In this document: piece by piece, positions 1-8,452 of the stretch
Numbering within the stretch: the stretch's first letter is position 1
How the letters are laid out: each line of letters starts with the position of its first letter
Assembly (NCBI RefSeq): GCF_019145435.1
Contig: NZ_JAHSTS010000001.1
Span: 1,688,001-1,752,000 of the forward strand
Reading direction: 5' to 3'
From: Pseudomonas ekonensis
Lineage (GTDB): Bacteria; Pseudomonadota; Gammaproteobacteria; Pseudomonadales; Pseudomonadaceae
Length of the DNA: 64,000 nucleotides
Position numbers and translations under genes: made by a program
The notes under the pieces: model-generated
What the model was told of the DNA's origin: nothing
The model's database searches: none
Seen by the model: the letters and a program-made list of their open reading frames with translations, nothing else

Positions 1-169
1 GGCGTTCCAGCAGACGGTCCGAGCCACCTTCGGCGACGCGGCGCTCCAGCAGACGATCCGAGCCACCCTCAGCGACTCGGCGCTCCAGCAGACGATCCGA
101 GCCACCCTCGGCGACGCGGCGTTCCAGTAGACGGTCCGAACCGCCTTCGGCCAAACGGCTTTCGATCAG
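1..169. repeat. 39-bp in-frame tandem repeats
   Basis: The unit beginning at ggcgacgcggcgctccagca recurs every 39 bp, in frame with the secreted protein above. Copies nearest the left edge are almost identical and the 5'-most ones (right side) are more diverged, the pattern expected of slippage or unequal exchange. The array continues beyond the window. Confidence 0.85.
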
Positions 170-274
170 TTTGTCCGAGCCGCCTTCGGCGACCGTCGTT
201 TGGGCGGAAGGGGCTGCAAAAGCGTTCAGCGCAAGTACCGAGAAAGCGATGCCGAGGATGGTTTGGCGTTTCAT
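1..274 (-). CDS. Secreted protein built of 13-residue tandem repeats (partial)
   Basis: The gene starts at the ATG at 274 (minus strand) behind a GGAG ribosome site and runs off the left edge, so only its first 91 codons are visible. Residues 1-20 (MKRQTILGIAFSVLALNAFA) are a Sec signal peptide. The rest is a tandem repeat with unit VAEGGSDRLLERR (13 residues, 39 bp), seen at least five times with small changes such as SDKLIES in the first unit. Similar repeat proteins occur in other pseudomonads without an experimentally known role as far as I know. The acidic-basic alternation suggests an exported helical or fibrous repeat. No function is assigned. Confidence 0.8.
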   Translation of the reverse strand, partial: MKRQTILGIAFSVLALNAFAAPSAQTTVAEGGSDKLIESRLAEGGSDRLLERRVAEGGSDRLLERRVAEGGSDRLLERRVAEGGSDRLLER

Positions 275-409
275 GATCGTGTGCTCCGGGGTGTTGTCGG
301 TGGGTATGGAGCCGATGTTACGCCCGGGATTTTTTAAGAGAACTTCATTGCGCTGATGGTGACTATCGACGCCGCCGATGAGGGCGGCGATGAACGTCGT
401 GCCACCCGA

Positions 410-970
410 TCAAGGCATCGCGGGGCGAACGCATAATTCGCCCGTGGCGCGGATCAGGGCCAGCTCGTGCAGGGCGTCTCGGGTCAGCCCCTTGCGCGCC
501 CCGGCCAGCCACGCCGTGCAGTCCGGGTCATGGCGATAGGGCGCGAAGGCGGCCCATTGCTGCAGCAGCCGGGTCTGCAGTTCATCGAGGCGGGGCCTGA
601 TCTGCTTGCCCAGGTCCGGGCGCGGCGTGTCCGGCGCGGCGCCGGCCGCCTGCCACTGCGCCAGCAGGCCGTACTGCACCAGTTTGTTGGCTTCCATCTG
701 GGCGGCGATCAATTGCGCGACGTCTTCCGGATCCAGCTTTTGCTCGGCGGCCAGCGTCCGGGCATTGGTGATCACCTGGGCTTCCCGGGCGCTGTCCTGG
801 ATCGGCTTGCCGCTGTCCCATTTGGTCAGCGCCACCAGGTCGCCGATGTTCAGGCGTTCGTTGAGTGTCTCCAGCAAGGGTTTCAAGGATTCGGGAGATG
901 GAGCGGCGTGGGCGGTGACGGTGAGCGTCGTCAGTACGGCGCACGTCATCAAACATAGGGTACGGGGCAC
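410..970 (-). CDS. Periplasmic chorismate mutase, AroQ gamma class
   Basis: This predicted 186-residue exported enzyme would convert chorismate to prephenate in the periplasm. I chose the GTG at 970 because GAGG lies 7 nt upstream; the longer frame reaching 1027 has no good site. Residues 1-22 (VPRTLCLMTCAVLTTLTVTAHA) are a signal peptide. The mature part shows the AroQ pattern: Arg in LNERL, Lys in ALTKW, Asp-x-x-Arg-Glu in IQDSAREAQV, and a Gln-rich second helix. The C-terminal half contains two Cys that could form a disulfide, as in other exported gamma-class enzymes. It stands alone without aromatic-pathway genes nearby. Its role in the periplasm is unsettled for the family. Confidence 0.85.
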   Translation of the reverse strand: MPRTLCLMTCAVLTTLTVTAHAAPSPESLKPLLETLNERLNIGDLVALTKWDSGKPIQDSAREAQVITNARTLAAEQKLDPEDVAQLIAAQMEANKLVQYGLLAQWQAAGAAPDTPRPDLGKQIRPRLDELQTRLLQQWAAFAPYRHDPDCTAWLAGARKGLTRDALHELALIRATGELCVRPAMP

Positions 971-1184
971 GGTGCAACCTCGATGAAGGGGGCTGTTGTT
1001 TACCACATTTGAACCAAAGGCTCGCATTCGTATCGGGCGTTCGATCGCGAGTGCGGTCGCCCTTGGTGCGCAGGTTGGCTGCGCAGACCTCCGAGGGCTG
1101 GATCATCGGCTCGCGATCTGTCGATAGTCGACCATAATTGCCCCGCGCGGTCAGGCGCGGTTCACCAGCCAAAGGAGTGGCAAG

Positions 1185-2126
1185 ATGTATTTCTGGTATG
1201 GAGTGGTCACCCAACTCGCCAAGCATGTCAAGGGCAAGCCCGACAGGGCCATCATCAAGGATCTGAGCAGTGGCCGGACGTTGCTGGTCGCGCTGTCGAC
1301 CAATGCGTTGGTGCGGATCAATCTGGACAAAACCAAGATCCACAACGCAAGCGACAATGCGCCCTGGGCGGACGACACGGAAAAGCCATATGTTCAGGTA
1401 GGCACCGAAGTCGTGCTGACGACTGAGGTGAATCATTTTCCGACGGACGCGAGTCAGGTCGTGTCCATTAACTTCCGTTACGCCATTGAATTGGTGACAG
1501 GCAACTTGCTGGGTCCACTTCCCGTGCGGGGCATCGTGGTCATCTACCATGATTTTCTGGATGAAAAGAGCAGGGGCGACTCCGGCGCGGCGTTTGCCAA
1601 ATCAATTGAGTGCTGGAGCGAAAAGCTCGGCCGTCCTTGTTGGCTGATCAATGCCAACTCGACATTGAGCAGTGTGGTGGCACGTCTCGAAATGATTGCG
1701 GCGCAGAAAAAGGGTGTTGCGGTCGTCGACACGATCCTGATTGTGACCCACGGTCGAGAGGGATGCCTTTACATCGGTGACCCGAATGATGTGAAGGACG
1801 AGAACTTCATTGCCGAGGCTGAAACGGGGCGCCGTTACTCCAGCGCCCAAGCCTTTGGCGCCAAGCTGCAAAGCCTGTTCGGCGCGGATTTGGCCATCGG
1901 CATCTATTCGTGCAATTTCTTGAATAGCGCGGCAGGTGGCCGGGTGGCCATCGAGCTTCGAAGCTCTTCCGGCGCAAGGGCCGTCTATGGTGCCCAGGGG
2001 ACAGTGCATTTGATGCCCAATATGGGCCAACGGCCGACGGCGTTGTGCGACGAGTGCTATGCCGTATTTTCAGCGGATGAGATCAAGCACTACGCAAGCG
2101 AACAAATACCGGTGTTTGACATTTGA
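1185..2126 (+). CDS. Orphan protein with caspase-like (clan CD) His/Cys motif pair
   Basis: A 313-residue protein with a strong site (aaaggagtggcaag) before the ATG. I do not recognise the family. Residues 115-270 look like an alternating strand/helix fold. Two motifs stand out: ILIVTHGREG (His189-Gly190 after a hydrophobic strand) and AIGIYSCNF (Cys243 after another), 54 residues apart. That order and spacing match the catalytic dyad of caspase/CHAT/gingipain-type peptidases. The N-terminal 110 residues are different and could be a sensor or binding domain. There is no signal peptide. Codon use is visibly less GC-rich than the flanking genes, so recent acquisition is possible. No partner effector gene adjoins it; the MATE gene follows 125 bp on. 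Peptidase activity is inference. Confidence 0.5.
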   Translation: MYFWYGVVTQLAKHVKGKPDRAIIKDLSSGRTLLVALSTNALVRINLDKTKIHNASDNAPWADDTEKPYVQVGTEVVLTTEVNHFPTDASQVVSINFRYAIELVTGNLLGPLPVRGIVVIYHDFLDEKSRGDSGAAFAKSIECWSEKLGRPCWLINANSTLSSVVARLEMIAAQKKGVAVVDTILIVTHGREGCLYIGDPNDVKDENFIAEAETGRRYSSAQAFGAKLQSLFGADLAIGIYSCNFLNSAAGGRVAIELRSSSGARAVYGAQGTVHLMPNMGQRPTALCDECYAVFSADEIKHYASEQIPVFDI

Positions 2127-2251
2127 CTTGACCCGCCCGGTTCGACGGGCGTCGGACAAAAGATCTGCCGCCGCAGCATGGCCTGTGCGTCAGTCTTCAT
2201 TGCGACTAGCGTACTATCCGTCGAACCTGCCCACCCCGAGACGGATCCTCA

Positions 2252-3607
2252 ATGTCCAATCCCGCCCAACGCCCCCTCTGGCAAACCTACTTTCTGTTCC
2301 TGGCGCCGATGGTGCTGTCGAACTTCCTGCAATCGATGTCCGGCACGGTCAACAGCATCTACATCGGCCAGATGCTCGGCACCCAGGCGCTGGCGGCGGT
2401 GTCGGGGATGTTCCCGATCATCTTTTTCTTCATTGCGCTGGTCATCGGCCTCGGTGCCGGGGCGGGCGTGCTGATCGGCCAGGCGTGGGGCGCGCGGGAG
2501 GCGCACATGGTCAAGGCGATCTCCGGGGCGACGTTGCTGCTGGGCGTCTTGATCGGTCTGGCGGCGGCGGTGCTGGGCAGCGTGTTCGCGCGGCCGGCGT
2601 TGCAGGGGCTGGGCACGCCGGCGGATGTGCTGGACGACGCGGTGGCCTATGCCCACGTGATGATGTGGATTCTGCCGTCGATGCTGGTGTTCGTGCTGTT
2701 CACCCAGTTGCTGCGCGGGGTGAGCGACACGCTGTCGCCGCTGCTGGCGCTGATGGTCTCGACCGGCGTCGGCCTGGCGCTGACGCCGGCCTTGATCCGC
2801 GGTTGGCTGGGGTTGCCGCAGATGGGCATCCAGAGCGCGGCGTACGCGGGGCTGGCGGGCAACCTGGCGGCGATGGGCTGGCTGGCGTGGCGGCTGATCC
2901 GCAAGGGGCACCCGCTGGCGCCGGACCGGGAGTTTTTCGCGGCGCTGCGCCTGGACGGGGCGATCCTGGGCAAGGTGCTGCGCATCGGCCTGCCGACCGG
3001 CGTGCAGATGATCGTGCTGTCACTGTCGGAACTGGTGATTCTGGCGCTGGTGAACCAGCACGGTTCCCAGGCGACGGCGGCCTATGGCGCGGTGACGCAG
3101 ATCGTCAACTACGTGCAGTTCCCGGCGCTGTCGATCGCCATCACCGCGTCGATCCTCGGCGCCCAAGCCATCGGCGCCGGCCGGCTCGAACGGCTGGGGC
3201 CGATCCTGCGCACAGGGCTCTGGATCAACGTGGGCCTGACCGGCGGCCTGATCGTGCTGGGCTACCTGGCGTCGCACTGGTTGCTGGGGCTGTTCCTGAC
3301 CGAGGACGCGACCCGGGCAATGGCCGAGCACCTGCTGCACATCATGCTGTGGAGCCTGCTGGTGTTCGGCTTCCAGGCGATCATCGGCGGGATCATGCGC
3401 GCCAGCGGCACGGTGCTGGTGCCGGTGGGGGTGGCGATCTTGTGTGTGGTCGGCGTGCAGTTGCCGGCCGCCTACTGGCTGGACGGGCAGTACGGCCTTC
3501 AGGGCGTGTGGATGGCCTTTCCGCTGGCGTACCTGGGGATGCTGGTGCTGCAGACGCTGTATTACAGAATGGTCTGGCAGCATCAGAAGATCGAACGGCT
3601 GGTGTAG
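2252..3607 (+). CDS. MATE family efflux transporter
   Basis: A 451-residue inner-membrane protein with about 12 hydrophobic segments in two similar halves (roughly 15-225 and 240-445), the MATE arrangement of NorM/DinF-type pumps that export cationic drugs or metabolites using Na+ or H+ gradients. The opening stretch with PMVLSNFLQSMSGTVNSIYI and the QAWGAREAHMVKAI region match family hallmarks in helices 1-3. The start ATG follows gagacggatcctca, a modest ribosome site. It is monocistronic: a divergent-looking gap lies upstream and a strong GC hairpin follows. The substrate is unknown. Confidence 0.9.
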   Translation: MSNPAQRPLWQTYFLFLAPMVLSNFLQSMSGTVNSIYIGQMLGTQALAAVSGMFPIIFFFIALVIGLGAGAGVLIGQAWGAREAHMVKAISGATLLLGVLIGLAAAVLGSVFARPALQGLGTPADVLDDAVAYAHVMMWILPSMLVFVLFTQLLRGVSDTLSPLLALMVSTGVGLALTPALIRGWLGLPQMGIQSAAYAGLAGNLAAMGWLAWRLIRKGHPLAPDREFFAALRLDGAILGKVLRIGLPTGVQMIVLSLSELVILALVNQHGSQATAAYGAVTQIVNYVQFPALSIAITASILGAQAIGAGRLERLGPILRTGLWINVGLTGGLIVLGYLASHWLLGLFLTEDATRAMAEHLLHIMLWSLLVFGFQAIIGGIMRASGTVLVPVGVAILCVVGVQLPAAYWLDGQYGLQGVWMAFPLAYLGMLVLQTLYYRMVWQHQKIERLV

Positions 3608-3608
3608 C

Positions 3609-3644
3609 CCCTGAGGCGAGGGAGCAAGCTTCCTCGCCCCAGGG
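3609..3644. terminator. Hairpin between convergent genes (bidirectional terminator-like)
   Basis: GGCGAGG (3615-3621) and CCTCGCC (3632-3638) form a 7-bp core stem over gagcaagctt, extended by CCCTG/CAGGG outside with single mismatches. It sits between the ends of the MATE gene and the convergent amidase gene. No U-run is obvious, so it could equally be a REP-like element; a similar hairpin lies at 60022-60047. Confidence 0.5.
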
Positions 3645-3659
3645 ATGGCTGCTTGCCGG

Positions 3660-5093
3660 TCAGGCGCTGCCGGCCCAGAGCGGAGGGCGGCGAGCCCGCC
3701 ACGGCAGGGCCTGCTCCAGTTGCGCCGCCAGTCGCAGCAGCACGTCATCGGCGCCGAAGCGGGCGGCCAGTTGCAGGCCGATCGGCAGTCCGCTGCGGGA
3801 CAGGCCCAACGGCAGCGAAATCGCCGGGGTTCCCGCCACGTTGAACACCGGCGTGAACGGCGAATGTTCGAACACCCGTGCCGTCCATTGCCGACCGTCC
3901 AGTCGCTCGGCGCCGTGGTTGTAGGTGCCGAGGGCCTGCGGCAATTGCGGCAGGGTCGGGGTCAGCAGCACATCGACCGTCCCGAACCACGCGGCGACCT
4001 GCCGGGCGATGCTGTTGCGCAGTTCCAGCGCCGCCGCGAAGTCCGTGCCCCGGGATTGCTGGCCGAAGGCGTAGCAGGCGAGGGTGGCCGGTTCCAGGGT
4101 GCTGCGGTCGACGGGCCGGCGGGCGACACCGGCGAGGTGGTCGATCCAGCGCACCAGGCTCGCGCACCAGATGTGCGCGTTGGCTTCGACGAAGGCGTCC
4201 CACGAGACGCCCAGCGGCGCTTGCGCGGTCTCGACCCGGTGGCCGAGCGATTCGAGTTCGCGGGCTGCGGCGGACAGGGCCTCCTTGATCTGCGGATCGA
4301 CGGCGGCGCCGTTCCATGGCGTGTCGAGCACGCCGATGCGCAAACGGCCCGGATCGCGGCCGACCTGGGCCAGAAAACCCTCGGCCGGCGCGGCGGTGTG
4401 GTACGGGTCGCCCGGCGCACAGCCTTGCACCACGTCCATCAACGCCGCGCTGTCGCGCACCGAACGCGACAGGCCCAACTGCACGCCGAGCCCGGCGAAC
4501 ACTTCGTCCATCACCGGCCCATGGGAACTGCGGCCGCGGGTCGGTTTGAGCCCCACCAGACCGTTGAACGCCGCCGGCACCCGGATCGAGCCCGCCGCAT
4601 CGGTGGCGTGGGCAATGGGCACGATGCCGGCGGCGACGGCCGCCCCGGCGCCGCCGCTGGAACCGCCGGCGGAGCGTTGCGGATCCCACGGGTTGCGCGT
4701 CGGCCCTTGCAGGACGGAGTCGGTTTCGGTGCTGAACGCCATTTCCGGCGTGGTGGTGCGGCCCAGCGTGACCAGGCCGGCGGCGTTGAAGCGTTGCATC
4801 AGGTGGGAATCGTTCGGTGCCACCAGCCCTTGGGCGAGGCGGCTGCCCAATTCGTTGCGGCGGCCGGCGGCGGTGATGGCCAGGTCCTTGATCAGGAACG
4901 GCACGCCGGCCAACGGGCCGCTGCCGGGCGTCACGGTCGGCGCCCAGTGTTCGATCACCGCGTTGAGCGACGGGTTGACCCGCTGCACGGCTTCGCTGGC
5001 CAAGTCGGCCAAGGCCTGCGGGGTGACGTCGCCGGCGGCGACCCGCCGCGCCAGGCCGATGCCGTCGTGGGCGGCGTATTCTTCGAGCTTCAT
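3660..5093 (-). CDS. Amidase signature family hydrolase
   Basis: A 477-residue predicted cytoplasmic amidase. The start at 5093 (MKLEEYAAHDG) has GGAG about 9 nt upstream; the frame extends to 5135 but without a site. The Ser-cisSer-Lys triad is visible: Lys69 in FLIKDLA, the Gly/Ser loop SAGGSSGG (141-148), and the nucleophile Ser169 in DAAGSIRVPA. The family hydrolyses amides to acid and ammonia, but the substrate cannot be read from sequence. It is divergent from the LysR gene at 5214, which is its likely regulator. Confidence 0.88.
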   Translation of the reverse strand: MKLEEYAAHDGIGLARRVAAGDVTPQALADLASEAVQRVNPSLNAVIEHWAPTVTPGSGPLAGVPFLIKDLAITAAGRRNELGSRLAQGLVAPNDSHLMQRFNAAGLVTLGRTTTPEMAFSTETDSVLQGPTRNPWDPQRSAGGSSGGAGAAVAAGIVPIAHATDAAGSIRVPAAFNGLVGLKPTRGRSSHGPVMDEVFAGLGVQLGLSRSVRDSAALMDVVQGCAPGDPYHTAAPAEGFLAQVGRDPGRLRIGVLDTPWNGAAVDPQIKEALSAAARELESLGHRVETAQAPLGVSWDAFVEANAHIWCASLVRWIDHLAGVARRPVDRSTLEPATLACYAFGQQSRGTDFAAALELRNSIARQVAAWFGTVDVLLTPTLPQLPQALGTYNHGAERLDGRQWTARVFEHSPFTPVFNVAGTPAISLPLGLSRSGLPIGLQLAARFGADDVLLRLAAQLEQALPWRARRPPLWAGSA

Positions 5094-5213
5094 CAGGGGC
5101 ACTCCAGTAGGGGGAGGCTTGATCCTATGTCGCACCGGCGGTGCTGATTAGCCCATAATCCCGGCATGCAATGTGCCGCAAGCGGCATAATCCGCCGTCG
5201 GGAAGGTGTACGG

Positions 5214-6119
5214 ATGAAGCGCGATTTGAACGATACGCTGGTGTTCCTGCAGGTGGTGCGCCTGGGCAGTTTCACGGCGGCGGCCCATGCCCTGCAGATA
5301 CCCAAGACCACGGTCAGCCGGCGGGTCCGGGAGCTGGAGCAGGCCATCGGCGCACAACTGCTGCGCCGCACCACGCGCCAATTGAGCCTGACCGAGGCCG
5401 GCGCCGTGTACTACGAGCGATGCCAGTCCGTCGCCGACACCCTGGAGCAGGCCGAACACGCCGTGCAGCAGTTGCGCGAAGGACCCCGCGGCTGGCTGCG
5501 GGTGACGGTGCCGTTCTCGTTCGGCGTCAGTTGGTTCGCGCCGATGCTGGCCGGGTTTCGCCAACGCTATCCGCAGGTGCGCCTGGAGATCCTGGCGTCC
5601 CATGTGCCGCTGGATCTGGTGGGCGAGAAGATCGACCTGGCGCTGCGCCTCGGCGCGTTGCCGGACTCGAGCCTGATCGCCCGTCGGCTGGCGAGCTTTC
5701 CCACGGGCCTGTTCGCCGCGCCGGCCTACCTTGAGCGCGAGGGCCATCCCGCAGGTCCCGAAGACCTGATGCAGCACCGGACGCTGGCCTTGCACCAGGC
5801 CCGGCGCGATGTCGGTTATGTCTGGCCGTTGCGCCGGGCCGGCGGGCGGCTCAAGGATTACCGCGTCGACCCGCAGATCCTGGCCAACGACCCCGCGCTG
5901 CTGCGCGACGCCGTGCTGGCCGGCGAGGGGCTGACGCTGGCGATCGAACAGAGCCTGGATGAGGATGTGCGGGCCGGGCGGCTGGTGCGGGTGCTGCCCG
6001 AGTGGATCGGCCCGCCCCAGGACCTGAACGCGGTGACCGCCCGCGAGCACGTGCCGTCGCCGAAGGTCACCGCGCTGATCGCTTACCTGAAGGCGCACAT
6101 GGCCGGCGATGTGGCATGA
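5214..6119 (+). CDS. LysR family transcriptional regulator
   Basis: A 301-residue regulator. The ATG at 5214 (MKRDLNDTL) has GGAAGG 8 nt upstream, so I prefer it over the in-frame ATG at 5166. Residues 4-62 are a winged helix-turn-helix (GSFTAAAHALQIPKTTVSRR), followed by an effector-binding periplasmic-protein-like domain from about residue 90. It resembles the large group of LysR proteins that activate a divergent catabolic or detoxification gene, here the amidase at 3660-5093 across a 120-bp gap. Confidence 0.9.
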   Translation: MKRDLNDTLVFLQVVRLGSFTAAAHALQIPKTTVSRRVRELEQAIGAQLLRRTTRQLSLTEAGAVYYERCQSVADTLEQAEHAVQQLREGPRGWLRVTVPFSFGVSWFAPMLAGFRQRYPQVRLEILASHVPLDLVGEKIDLALRLGALPDSSLIARRLASFPTGLFAAPAYLEREGHPAGPEDLMQHRTLALHQARRDVGYVWPLRRAGGRLKDYRVDPQILANDPALLRDAVLAGEGLTLAIEQSLDEDVRAGRLVRVLPEWIGPPQDLNAVTAREHVPSPKVTALIAYLKAHMAGDVA

Positions 6120-6170
6120 GCGGCGGATGTTTGCTTAAGTCAATCGAGGTGCCCGTGAACGGAGAGTCCC

Positions 6171-6728
6171 ATGTCGACCCGATGGCTGTTGGCGGCTGTG
6201 TCGTGTCTGTGCGCGGTGTCCGCCGCGTCGGCGGCCGAGTACGAGCGGGTCAACACGGCGGCCAGCCAGATCAGTTTCACCTACAGCCAGATGGGCTCGC
6301 GGATGTACGGCACGTTCGGCAGGTTCGACGCCACCCTGGACCTTGACACCGACCGCCTCGCCGATGCCCGCACCACGCTGCGCATCGACCTCACCAGCAT
6401 CGACGCCGGCAGCGAGGACGCCAACACCGAACTGGTGAAGCCGGCCTGGTTCGACACTGTGAAATACCCGGTGGCGGTGTTTGAGTCGAGCCGCTTCGAA
6501 CCGGTCGGCAACGACCGCTACCGGGTCACCGGCCGGCTCACCCTCAAGGGCATTTCCCGCGAGGTGCAGGTGCCGGTGCACCTGAAACCGGGCAACGGCA
6601 TCGGCATCTTCGACGGTGAGCTGACGCTCAGGCGCGACGACTTCGGCCTCGGCGCGGGGGAGTGGGCGGACACCGTGGTGTCGAAAGACATCGACATCAA
6701 GTTCAAGGTGGTGGCGCCGCAGCAGTGA
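6171..6728 (+). CDS. YceI family periplasmic protein
   Basis: A 185-residue exported protein with signal peptide MSTRWLLAAVSCLCAVSAASA and a GGAG site 6 nt before the ATG. The mature region is the YceI lipocalin-like beta barrel: the ITF-type opening QISFTYSQMGSRMYGTFGRF, the HxxS-like central part, and RLTLKGISREVQVPVHL in the second half. Family members bind long isoprenoid lipids in the periplasm and some are induced by stress. The specific ligand and role here are unknown. Confidence 0.88.
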   Translation: MSTRWLLAAVSCLCAVSAASAAEYERVNTAASQISFTYSQMGSRMYGTFGRFDATLDLDTDRLADARTTLRIDLTSIDAGSEDANTELVKPAWFDTVKYPVAVFESSRFEPVGNDRYRVTGRLTLKGISREVQVPVHLKPGNGIGIFDGELTLRRDDFGLGAGEWADTVVSKDIDIKFKVVAPQQ

Positions 6729-6734
6729 CGGGCC

Positions 6735-6947
6735 TCAGTAGGCCCGCCAATGCCCCGGCACCCAGCGCCACTGGTTGCCGCCCCAGCGGTAGTGGCCCTG
6801 CACCCAGTGATAGCCCGGCGCAGGCATGACCGGCACCACTTCCACCGGCGGCGGTGGCCGGTGCGGCCGGGCCGGGGCGACGACGCAGCCGGACAGGGTG
6901 ATCGCCGCCAGCGCGGCGGCGATCAGGGTTTTGACGGATCGCGACAT
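6735..6947 (-). CDS. YXWGXW-repeat lipoprotein, small
   Basis: A 70-residue protein. The start at 6947 (MSRSVKTL) has AGGA upstream; an in-frame ATG at 7001 would overlap the neighbouring gene. The signal peptide ends in a lipobox, LSGC, so it is probably a lipoprotein. After a Pro-rich linker (PHRPPPPVEVVP) come the aromatic repeats YHWVQGHYRW and WRWVPGHWR. Function unknown. It lies 41 bp downstream of a related gene on the same strand and the two probably form an operon. Confidence 0.75.
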   Translation of the reverse strand: MSRSVKTLIAAALAAITLSGCVVAPARPHRPPPPVEVVPVMPAPGYHWVQGHYRWGGNQWRWVPGHWRAY

Positions 6948-6988
6948 GACGGTGTTCCTGAAGAGGGGCATTTGCGGTCGGTTCACGG

Positions 6989-7315
6989 TCAGCGCACCCA
7001 ATGGCCTTCGATCCAGTACCAGTTAGGCCCGCGCGCCTGCCAGTGCCCCGGTTTCCAGCGGGCGCCGTGGCGCGCCACCGGCTGCCAGTGGCCGGGCACC
7101 CAGGCGTAGCCGCGTCCTTCCCAGCGCCAGTGGCCCGGATCCCAGGCGTAGCCGGGGCGAGCGCCGGGCATCGGTTCCACGCGCATCGGCGGCGGCGCTT
7201 CCCGGATGATGACTTCGGGCTGGGCGAATACCGGCGTGCCGGCCAGCGCCGCGAACGTCAACGGCACCAGCAGCAGCGCTTTGCGCCAACGGGACAACGA
7301 ACGGACAACGTTCAT
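6989..7315 (-). CDS. YXWGXW-repeat exported protein
   Basis: A 108-residue protein with a signal peptide ending near TPVFA (residue 31). The mature part consists of W-P-G-H-W repeats: YAWDPGHWRW, YAWVPGHWQP, ARWKPGHWQA, WYWIEGHWVR. These short Trp/Tyr motifs define the YXWGXW family, which is common in beta- and gammaproteobacteria and has no assigned biochemical role. It is paired with the lipoprotein gene downstream (6735-6947), evidently by duplication. Confidence 0.75.
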   Translation of the reverse strand: MNVVRSLSRWRKALLLVPLTFAALAGTPVFAQPEVIIREAPPPMRVEPMPGARPGYAWDPGHWRWEGRGYAWVPGHWQPVARHGARWKPGHWQARGPNWYWIEGHWVR

Positions 7316-7562
7316 GACGACTCCTCAAGGCCTGCCTCGGAAAGTGAGCGCAGTTGAAGAATTGGACGCCGAATCGGCGAAAGATCCGCCGCCGGGCAAA
7401 TGAAATTTTTGTCAGCCGCACGGCACCCTGCCTGAGCGGTTGCCCGGCGGTGCCATGCGCCGCCGGATCCGACGGACAGCCGCAATCCCCCGCACAAGGT
7501 ATGATGTCGCCGCTTGCCGGGCATCAGTCGCCCGGCGACTGTGCCTTACGCCGGAGTCCGCC

Positions 7563-8249
7563 ATGCCCCGCATCACCCACTTCAAGTCCCCGTGCCCCGA
7601 AGGCATCAACAGCCAGATTCTGCAGATGGTGGTCGATTACCTGACCGACATCAGCGCCATCGGCCTGGGCCCCAGCAACCTGCTGTACAACGTCTACCAG
7701 TACGCGGTCGGCTACGAGGTGCACCTGTACCTGGAGGCGTTGAACGGGGAGAAGGGCACGGAGGCGGAACTGTTGGTCGCCACTGACGAGGACGATCCGG
7801 AGCAGGTCGCCGGGTTCTTGCTGTACTTGCCGGTGCAGGGCGATTGGGAAGCGTGCAACGTCGCCTACCTGGCCGTGCGTGAAGGGTATCGGCGGCAAGG
7901 CGTGGCGCGGGCGATGGTCGGCGAGATGCTGGCCCGCTACCCCCATGCCGAACTGACGTGCACCGTGGGCAAGGTGCCGTACTTCGAGGCCATGGGCTTT
8001 CAGGTGATCGGCCAACGGGCGACGCAGGTGCTGATGAGCACCCGCCATCACCGCAGCAGCGGCTTGGCCGGTTTCATCGACACGACACCGATCTACCGTT
8101 CGCTGGAGGTGCAGCAGATCCACACCTACCTGCTGCACAAGCACGGCAAGCGGGCGATGCTCGATGCGGAAAAGCAGCGCGACCGGCATCTGGACCAGGT
8201 GACGCGGCGCACCGAAGCGTTTGTCCGCCAGCGTCTGACCCTGCACTGA
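7563..8249 (+). CDS. GNAT family N-acetyltransferase
   Basis: A 228-residue protein starting at the ATG at 7563 with GGAG 6 nt upstream; the frame is open back to 7440 but without support. The central part carries the GNAT acetyl-CoA loop in YLAVREGYRRQGVARAMV (motif A, R/Q-x-x-G-x-G/A), followed by a beta5-like KVPYFEAMGFQVIG. The C-terminal 60 residues are charged and helical and lie outside the core fold. A likely promoter -10 element (TATGAT) is at 7500-7505. The substrate is unknown. Confidence 0.82.
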   Translation: MPRITHFKSPCPEGINSQILQMVVDYLTDISAIGLGPSNLLYNVYQYAVGYEVHLYLEALNGEKGTEAELLVATDEDDPEQVAGFLLYLPVQGDWEACNVAYLAVREGYRRQGVARAMVGEMLARYPHAELTCTVGKVPYFEAMGFQVIGQRATQVLMSTRHHRSSGLAGFIDTTPIYRSLEVQQIHTYLLHKHGKRAMLDAEKQRDRHLDQVTRRTEAFVRQRLTLH

Positions 8250-8282
8250 TTCCCCGAACGGCGGCACCGGTTCGCGCAGACA

Positions 8283-8308
8283 AAAAAAGAGCCTCAAGAC
8301 TCTTTGAT
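8283..8308. terminator. Small hairpin after the GNAT gene
   Basis: The sequence aaaaaaagagcctcaagact continuing into cttt can pair AAAGAG with CTCTTT over cctcaaga. The A-run on one side and short T-run on the other suit a weak bidirectional terminator between the GNAT gene and the convergent TetR gene. Confidence 0.4.
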
Positions 8309-8452
8309 GGGGAGGAAGTAGAGCCCGTGAGGCTCAAGATGCGCATGAAGCGAGGCGCGGGCTTGATAGGGGTTCAATGCACCCGCGCCTACGCAGCGGT
8401 CTGGCGGACCAGCGGCTGCGTCACTCCATCGTAGGAAGGTGCGCGGGCGGCC

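Noticed and set aside
1..169. Possible CRISPR array from the regular 39-bp repeats
   Set aside because: Repeats are contiguous without spacers and remain in one coding frame behind a signal peptide.
582..1550. A 322-codon minus-strand frame spanning the chorismate mutase start and the caspase-like gene
   Set aside because: It crosses two well-supported gene starts in other frames and shows no family features.
2059..3924. A 621-codon plus-strand frame overlapping the MATE gene
   Set aside because: Frame-shifted reading of the MATE gene, full of Arg/Ala/Gly, spanning two real gene ends.
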